Shown one piece after another: positions 62,381 to 64,000 of a DNA stretch of 64,000 bases. The position numbers were made by a program, and so were the translations under genes. Origin of the DNA: CAZHCA01 sp964530825 (lineage in GTDB: Bacteria; Bacteroidota; Bacteroidia; Chitinophagales; Saprospiraceae); contig CAZHCA010000016.1 in NCBI GenBank assembly GCA_964530825.1, positions 1 through 64,000 on the forward strand, written 5' to 3'. How positions within the stretch are numbered: the stretch's first letter is position 1; the number at the start of each line of letters is the position of its first letter. The notes beneath the pieces were generated by a model. It was not told the origin of the DNA, did not search any database, and worked only from the letters and a program-made list of their open reading frames with translations.

Positions 62381-63943
62381 CTACCGTTTTCCCTTCACCC
62401 CCAGCACCGACAACAACCCGCGCGTTAATTCGCGTCCTACTGTCCGGGAAAATTCGCGGGTAGCCCTGCTGTCCAGGATCTGCTCGATGATAGAATCCGG
62501 CTTTTTGGAACGCGAGCGCGTCTGACTGGCTTTCTCCTGCTCTTTTTTCATTTGTTTTCGGTGCGCCTCCTGCTGAGCAAACGCAATTTTTTTCTCCAGA
62601 ATTTCTTTAGCACTCTCGCGATTGAGTGGTTGTTCGTATTTTTTGACCAATCGGGACTGTTCGATCAGTGCATTAATCTCGGCCTGATTCAGGATGTCCA
62701 TCCGCGATTGGGGCGCCCGCATCATGGTATGCACCAGCGGTGTAGGGATGCCATCTTCATTGAGTACGGAGATCAGCGCCTCGCCGGTTCCCAGTTCGTT
62801 GAGCAGCTTATCTACGTCATAGAACGTCGTAAGCGGGAAATTTTCGGCAGCCAGCTTGATTGCTTTGCGATCCCTTGCCGTAAATGCGCGTAGTGCGTGT
62901 TGCACCTTCATACCCAGTTGTCCGAGCACCTCAGCGGGGACATCCACTGGGTTCTGGGTAATGAAGAAAACGCCTACGCCTTTGGAGCGGATCAATTTTA
63001 TCATGACCTCGATCTGATCGAGCAGCACATCGCTGGCTTTTTCGAATACCAGGTGAGCTTCGTCGATGAACATGACCAGTTTGGGTTGCTCGACATCACC
63101 CGCCTCCGGAAAGAAATTATAGATCTCGGCCAGCATCTGAATCATAAAGGTCGAAAACAGCTTCGGCCGATCCTGAATATCAGTGAGCCGAACGATTGAA
63201 ATTTTGGCGTTTCCGTCTGGCCCCACCCCTAGCAGGTCGTCGATATCGAAGGAGGGTTCACCGAAAAAAAGGTTGGCCCCTTGAGTTTCCAGCTCGATCA
63301 ATTTGCGTTGAATAGCACCGATCGACTGCATGGAGAGCATGCCATATTTTTGTTTGATTTCTTCTTTGCCTTCACTTTGCATGTACTGAAGGATTTTCTT
63401 TAAATCCTCCAGGCCTACCATGGGGATGCTGTTGTCGTCGCAATATTTAAAAGCCACCGCGATGACCCCTTCCTGTGAAGAAGTCAGGTTGAGCATTCGG
63501 GAGAAAAGTTCCGGGCCGAATTCGGTTACCGTTGCGCGCAATCGAACCCCCGGTTCATTGGAAAGACTCAGCAGCTCTACCGGGAAGGATTTCGGCTCAT
63601 AAGGCAGACTACCTATGGCTGTGTGGCGCTCATCGATCTTCGGGTGAGGGCTGCCCGGCTGAGCCAATCCGCTCAGGTCACCTTTAATATCCATTAACAG
63701 GGAAGGCACACCCGCTTTTGACAACTGCTCGGCAATGACCTGTAGCGACTTGGTTTTACCTGTGCCGGTAGCCCCGCTAATCATGCCATGGCGGGTAAAC
63801 ATGCTTAACGGCGCGCGGATGTGGTGGTCAGGCATTGGCTCGCCATCGAGCATAGCACCACCCAAGGTAATGAAAGGCCCCTCTTCGAAGTGGTAACCCT
63901 GTTTTATGGTTTGAGAAAACAACTGTTGATCGGCCATATTCAT
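62381..63943 (-). CDS. HerA/YjgR-like ATPase (DUF853)
   Basis: 520 residues. A RecA/HerA-type ATPase with Walker A GATGTGKTK (about residue 57), followed by LLMDIKGDLSGLAQPG, and Walker B LVMFIDEAHLVFEK (about residue 290). FFITQNPVDVPAEVLGQLG and ARDRKAIKLAAENFP are characteristic of the YjgR/DUF853 family. The C-terminal ~80 residues are a Lys-rich coiled coil (REILEKKIAFAQQEAHRKQ-like) and a short tail. Function unknown; HerA relatives move DNA. The ATG at 63937 is an alternative start. Confidence 0.88.
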   Translation of the reverse strand: MNMADQQLFSQTIKQGYHFEEGPFITLGGAMLDGEPMPDHHIRAPLSMFTRHGMISGATGTGKTKSLQVIAEQLSKAGVPSLLMDIKGDLSGLAQPGSPHPKIDERHTAIGSLPYEPKSFPVELLSLSNEPGVRLRATVTEFGPELFSRMLNLTSSQEGVIAVAFKYCDDNSIPMVGLEDLKKILQYMQSEGKEEIKQKYGMLSMQSIGAIQRKLIELETQGANLFFGEPSFDIDDLLGVGPDGNAKISIVRLTDIQDRPKLFSTFMIQMLAEIYNFFPEAGDVEQPKLVMFIDEAHLVFEKASDVLLDQIEVMIKLIRSKGVGVFFITQNPVDVPAEVLGQLGMKVQHALRAFTARDRKAIKLAAENFPLTTFYDVDKLLNELGTGEALISVLNEDGIPTPLVHTMMRAPQSRMDILNQAEINALIEQSRLVKKYEQPLNRESAKEILEKKIAFAQQEAHRKQMKKEQEKASQTRSRSKKPDSIIEQILDSRATREFSRTVGRELTRGLLSVLGVKGKR

Positions 63944-64000
63944 GAATTGGTTTTCGGTCGTGAAATTATTCAGCTTGGTTCCATTGATCGGTACGTTCGC

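Overview
The window looks like chromosomal DNA from a Bacteroidota bacterium of moderate GC content, most likely a Saprospiria/Lewinella-like lineage. The evidence is C-terminal type IX secretion (T9SS) sorting tails on two secreted proteins, a DUF1800/DUF1501 pair, DUF4159, DUF4249-like and DUF4397 proteins, a short Bacteroidota-type PspC protein, TAnnTTTG-type -7 promoter boxes, and a near absence of Shine-Dalgarno sequences. The lineage is an inference; no rRNA lies in the window. There are no insertion sequences, phage genes or CRISPR arrays.

Layout. 0.07-7.4 kb: DUF1415 protein, RluD-family pseudouridine synthase, a Cys/Met-metabolism PLP enzyme, an aldehyde dehydrogenase/DUF779 pair with a divergent AraC regulator, and an extended SDR reductase. 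7.4-15.25 kb: a complete trpEGDCFBA operon on the minus strand with aroF as its last gene. It is preceded by a trp leader peptide with three consecutive Trp codons and an attenuator hairpin. 15.3-23.6 kb: housekeeping genes (holA, hemH, surE, a small membrane gene, lpxB, a PspC-like gene, a DUF4159 gene, rsmE, rseP). 23.6-24.0 kb: two tRNA-Leu genes. 24-26.6 kb: a secreted protein resembling an S46 peptidase that has lost its catalytic residues, and an outer-membrane barrel. 26.7-32.1 kb: dnaK, a DUF4249-like lipoprotein, panB, mltG. 32.2-36.5 kb: a GH13 amylase lipoprotein, an MFS sugar transporter and a 2H phosphoesterase in one operon, then an orphan lipoprotein. 36.7-40 kb: the DUF1800/DUF1501 pair.

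40.0-51.8 kb is the least ordinary part. A 1088-residue ClpB-like AAA+ protein has a degenerate first ATPase domain and a C-terminal stretch resembling the PCRF domain of peptide chain release factors. Next to it are a giant T9SS surface protein made of seven DUF4397-type repeats and a double CbxX-type AAA+ ATPase with a duplicated N-terminal beta domain. 52-64 kb: kdsC-like phosphatase, UbiA-family prenyltransferase, maf, membrane proteins, SIMPL protein, pdhB, mnmD, a degenerate HNH plus AP2 protein, ribD, a thioredoxin-like protein, a cobalamin-binding-like protein and a HerA/YjgR-like ATPase.

The clearest regulatory discovery is the trp leader. The leader peptide, a 1:2 pairing, an antiterminator and an intrinsic terminator can all be drawn from the sequence in the classical ribosome-stalling arrangement. 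The best candidate for undescribed protein biology is the ClpB-like/PCRF fusion, possibly working with the nearby CbxX-type ATPase.
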